From Companilactobacillus farciminis KCTC 3681 = DSM 20184 (lineage in GTDB: Bacteria; Bacillota; Bacilli; Lactobacillales; Lactobacillaceae), in assembly GCF_002706745.1 (NCBI RefSeq), contig NZ_CP017702.1, positions 558,001 through 622,000 of the forward strand: 64,000 nucleotides of DNA, read 5' to 3'. The notes beneath the pieces were generated by a model that made no database searches, was not told where the DNA came from, and saw only the letters and a list, made by a program, of their open reading frames with translations. A program made the position numbers and the translations under genes. The number at the start of each line of letters is the position of its first letter. Position 1 is the first letter of the stretch. This document shows positions 61,490 through 64,000 of this stretch, piece after piece.

Positions 61490-63730
61490 TTGGACAATAC
61501 AATGCTAGAAGGTCTTAACCCAGAACAACAAAAAGCAGTTAAGGCAACAGAAGGACCACTTTTGATCATGGCAGGTGCCGGTTCAGGTAAGACACGTGTT
61601 TTGACTCATCGTGTGGCCTATTTGATTGAAGAAAAAAACATTATGCCTTGGCACGTTTTAGCCATTACCTTTACTAACAAGGCCGCTAAGGAAATGAAGG
61701 AAAGAATCGGTAAATTGCTCAATGAATCAGCAGGCGATGTTTGGGTTTCAACTTTCCACTCTCTTTGTGTAAGAATTTTAAGAAGAGATATCGACAAGAT
61801 GGGTAAGCCTAAGACTTTTACGATTGCTGACCCTAGCGAACAAAGAACTTTGATGAAGCAAATCTTAGTGAAGATGAATCTTGACCCTAAGCGCTACGAT
61901 CCTAGAGCTCTATTAGGAACAATCAGTAATGCTAAAAATGAATTACAAACTCCAGCTGAATATGCCAAAGTTGCCGCTACTCCTTATGAACAAACGGTTG
62001 CGACGGTTTATGATGCTTATGCTAAAGAGATGGACCGTAACAACTCACTTGATTTTGACGATTTGATCATGCAGACGAGTGAATTGTTCGACCAAAATCC
62101 TGATGTATTAGAAAAGTATCAAGAAAAATTCCAATACATCCACGTTGATGAATACCAGGATACTAACGAAGCTCAATACAAATTAGTTAAACAATTAGGC
62201 GCAAAATATCGTAATGTTTGTGTAGTTGGTGATGCTGATCAGAGTATTTATGGTTGGCGTGGTGCTAACATCCAAAATATCATGAACTTTGAAAAAGATT
62301 ATCCTGAAGCTACAACAATTAAATTGGAACAAAACTATCGTTCTACTAAGACGATTTTGAAAGCTGCCAATGAAGTTATCAACAATAATTCCAATCGTAA
62401 ACCTAAGGAATTGTGGACTGACAACTCTGAAGGGGACAAGATCAAGTTTTACCGTGGTCAAAGCGATACTGATGAGTCATTGTATGTAATTGATCAAATC
62501 AAAGACTTGTTGTTGCAAGGCTATAACTATGGTGATTTTGCTGTTTTGTACAGAACTAATGCTCAATCACGTAACTTTGAAGATAAGCTTATGAAGGCTA
62601 ATATTCCTTACAAGATTATTGGTGGACATAAGTTCTATGACCGTAAAGAAATCAAAGATATCCTAGCTTACTTGCGTTTGATTGCTAACCATGATGATTC
62701 GATGAGTTTTCAACGTGTTATCAACAGTCCCAAACGTGGTATCGGACCAGGTACGATTGAAAAATTGCAAACATTCGCTGACGAACACAACTGGTCATTA
62801 TTAGAAGCAGCTGAAAATATTGAATTGTCACCACTAGCAGCCAAACCACGTAAGACTATCGGTGAATTTGCCAAAGTGATTGACGATTTAACTAAATTAT
62901 CTGAAGACCAATCAATGACGATTTTGATGGATCACTTATTAGAGGATTCTGGGTACGTTGAAGAATTGAAGAAACAAAACAATCTTGAATCTCAAGCTCG
63001 TGTTGAAAATATCGAAGAACTTTTGACTGTTACGACTCAATTTGATCAAAGCTATGAACCAGATGTTGACGTTGATGAAACTCGTTTGACAACCTTCTTG
63101 ACTGAATTATCATTAGTCAGTGATCAAGATGAGGTTGAAGAAGACCAACAAGAAGTAACCTTGATGACCTTGCATGCCGCTAAAGGTTTGGAATTCCCAG
63201 TAGTCTTCTTAGTCGGAATGGAAGAGGGAATTTTCCCATTAGGACGTTCATTGTTAAAAGAAGACGACCTAGAAGAAGAACGTCGTTTAGCTTATGTGGG
63301 TATCACTCGAGCTGAGAAACGTTTGTACATCACTAATGCCATCAGTCGAATGTTATATGGCCGCATTCAAAGCAATCCTACTTCAAGATTTGTCAACGAA
63401 ATTCAAGAAGATGCCATTGAACCAGTCAATCCAGTCGCTGGCAACCTTGGTGGTGCTAAGAAGGAAAAATATCCATTTAGCAAGAATCGTCATCGTATGG
63501 CAACAACTCCAACTTATCAATCACCAACTTTGAAGTCTAAAGGTGCTTCAGGTGCTGAAAAACTCACTTGGAATGTCGGCGACAAAGTTGAACATAAGAA
63601 GTGGGGTCAAGGTACGGTTGTCAAAGTTAACGGTTCTGGCAACAATGCTGAATTAGATGTGGCCTTCAAGAGCGAGGGTGTTAAACGTCTGTTGGCAGAA
63701 TATGCTCCAATTAAAAAAGTTACTGATTAA
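61490..63730 (+). CDS. pcrA: ATP-dependent DNA helicase PcrA
   Basis: A 746 aa superfamily 1A 3'-5' helicase. It has the Q motif (LNPEQQKAV), Walker A (GAGSGKTRVL), Walker B (VDEYQDTNEAQ), motif III (GDADQSIYGWRGA), and motif VI (VGITRAEKRLYI). The C-terminal ~60 residues form the Tudor-like RNA-polymerase-binding domain (WNVGDKVEHKKWGQGTV). It acts in repair and replication restart. The TTG start at 61490 follows GAGGGAG by 7 nt. It forms an operon with ligA 11 bases downstream. Confidence 0.97.
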   Translation: MDNTMLEGLNPEQQKAVKATEGPLLIMAGAGSGKTRVLTHRVAYLIEEKNIMPWHVLAITFTNKAAKEMKERIGKLLNESAGDVWVSTFHSLCVRILRRDIDKMGKPKTFTIADPSEQRTLMKQILVKMNLDPKRYDPRALLGTISNAKNELQTPAEYAKVAATPYEQTVATVYDAYAKEMDRNNSLDFDDLIMQTSELFDQNPDVLEKYQEKFQYIHVDEYQDTNEAQYKLVKQLGAKYRNVCVVGDADQSIYGWRGANIQNIMNFEKDYPEATTIKLEQNYRSTKTILKAANEVINNNSNRKPKELWTDNSEGDKIKFYRGQSDTDESLYVIDQIKDLLLQGYNYGDFAVLYRTNAQSRNFEDKLMKANIPYKIIGGHKFYDRKEIKDILAYLRLIANHDDSMSFQRVINSPKRGIGPGTIEKLQTFADEHNWSLLEAAENIELSPLAAKPRKTIGEFAKVIDDLTKLSEDQSMTILMDHLLEDSGYVEELKKQNNLESQARVENIEELLTVTTQFDQSYEPDVDVDETRLTTFLTELSLVSDQDEVEEDQQEVTLMTLHAAKGLEFPVVFLVGMEEGIFPLGRSLLKEDDLEEERRLAYVGITRAEKRLYITNAISRMLYGRIQSNPTSRFVNEIQEDAIEPVNPVAGNLGGAKKEKYPFSKNRHRMATTPTYQSPTLKSKGASGAEKLTWNVGDKVEHKKWGQGTVVKVNGSGNNAELDVAFKSEGVKRLLAEYAPIKKVTD

Positions 63731-63741
63731 GAGGTGAAAGC

Positions 63742-64000
63742 ATGGCTGATTTAACTAAAGAACAAGCTAGTCAAGAATTAGACAAAATCCGTCCCCAGCT
63801 AAACAGTTGGCGTGATGCTTATTACACTAAAGATGCTCCGGTCGTGGAAGATAACGTCTACGATAAGTTATACAATCGTTTATTAGAAATAGAACAAATG
63901 TATCCGGAATTAGTAACTCCCGATTCACCTTCGCAACAAGTTGGTGATGTGACTTTACCTGATTTCAATAAAGTAACCCATGATATTCCAATGCTTTCAA
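63742..64000 (+). CDS. ligA: NAD-dependent DNA ligase, N-terminal part (3' end outside window)
   Basis: The first 86 residues of LigA. The Ia domain has LRxxLNSWRDAYYTKDAP-like sequence followed by VEDNVYDKLYNRLLEIEQMY, which binds NMN, then PELVTPDSPSQQVG. The enzyme seals nicks with NAD+. GAGGTGAAAG lies just before the ATG, and the pcrA-ligA order is standard in Bacilli. The catalytic Lys lies beyond the window end. Confidence 0.95.
   Translation, partial: MADLTKEQASQELDKIRPQLNSWRDAYYTKDAPVVEDNVYDKLYNRLLEIEQMYPELVTPDSPSQQVGDVTLPDFNKVTHDIPMLS

Overview
The window looks like chromosome from a low-GC Lactobacillaceae bacterium, most likely Companilactobacillus. This rests on strong AGGAGG-type ribosome binding sites, a water-forming NADH oxidase, T-box and lysine riboswitch leaders, PemIK-type and CcpA/cre-type control, and many secreted proteins ending in SLAP-like modules (repeated 'YYRVATNEF' lines). 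The genus is inferred from gene content, not from a marker gene search. I see no prophage, insertion sequence or CRISPR array.

Layout. 1-6.4 kb: the end of a WxL surface protein, an Mga-type regulator, a lysine-riboswitch-controlled lysine permease, a T-box-controlled serS, and tRNA-Asn and tRNA-Thr. 6.4-11.9 kb: a flavinylation cluster, with an FAD/FMN_bind fumarate-reductase-like enzyme divergent from apbE and two FMN reductases; the second reductase carries a tail of repeated ApbE-like acceptor motifs. 11.9-13.1 kb: a gene-free stretch holding two tandem, highly structured, C-rich-loop RNA genes on the minus strand. 13.2-17.2 kb: NADH oxidase, small orphan genes, and an AAA-ATPase plus partner pair that looks like a defence module. 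17.3-25.2 kb: YfhO, two glycerol kinases (the second lacks the catalytic Asp) and a peptide transporter. 25-31 kb: a BspA/SLAP surface protein, tRNA-Tyr and tRNA-Gln, pnuC, a GntR regulator and a polymerase-like membrane protein. 31-40 kb: wall-polymer glycosyltransferases (tagA, GT4, GT-C, GT2), NAD salvage (pncB-nadE), an aminotransferase, SprT and tRNA-Leu. 40-51.5 kb: an Rgg/XRE regulator followed by five secreted SLAP-type proteins, three of them giant Thr/Ser-rich paralogues in tandem. 51.6-64 kb: a PemIK toxin-antitoxin pair, a DUF6056-like membrane protein, rbsDK, cspA, an MFS exporter, an autolysin, xpt-purK-like-purB, and pcrA-ligA (cut by the window end).

Two signals stand out as possibly undescribed. 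First, the paired 310-340 nt RNAs at 12.06-12.91 kb have C-rich loops, compensatory stem changes, conserved extended -10 promoters and intrinsic terminators, so they look like anti-Shine-Dalgarno sRNAs. Second, six copies of a ~170 bp intergenic element fold into a long outer stem plus two inner hairpins, with compensatory changes in every stem. Four of these copies form two ~520 bp composite units (inverted copy, conserved ~180 bp spacer, copy).

The genes connect in several ways. PnuC, PncB and NadE feed NAD(P) pools used by Nox, the fumarate-reductase-like system and NAD-dependent LigA. ApbE modifies flavoproteins encoded beside it. The glycosyltransferases, YfhO, GT-C and GT2 proteins build or decorate wall polymers at the surface where the WxL and SLAP proteins are displayed.
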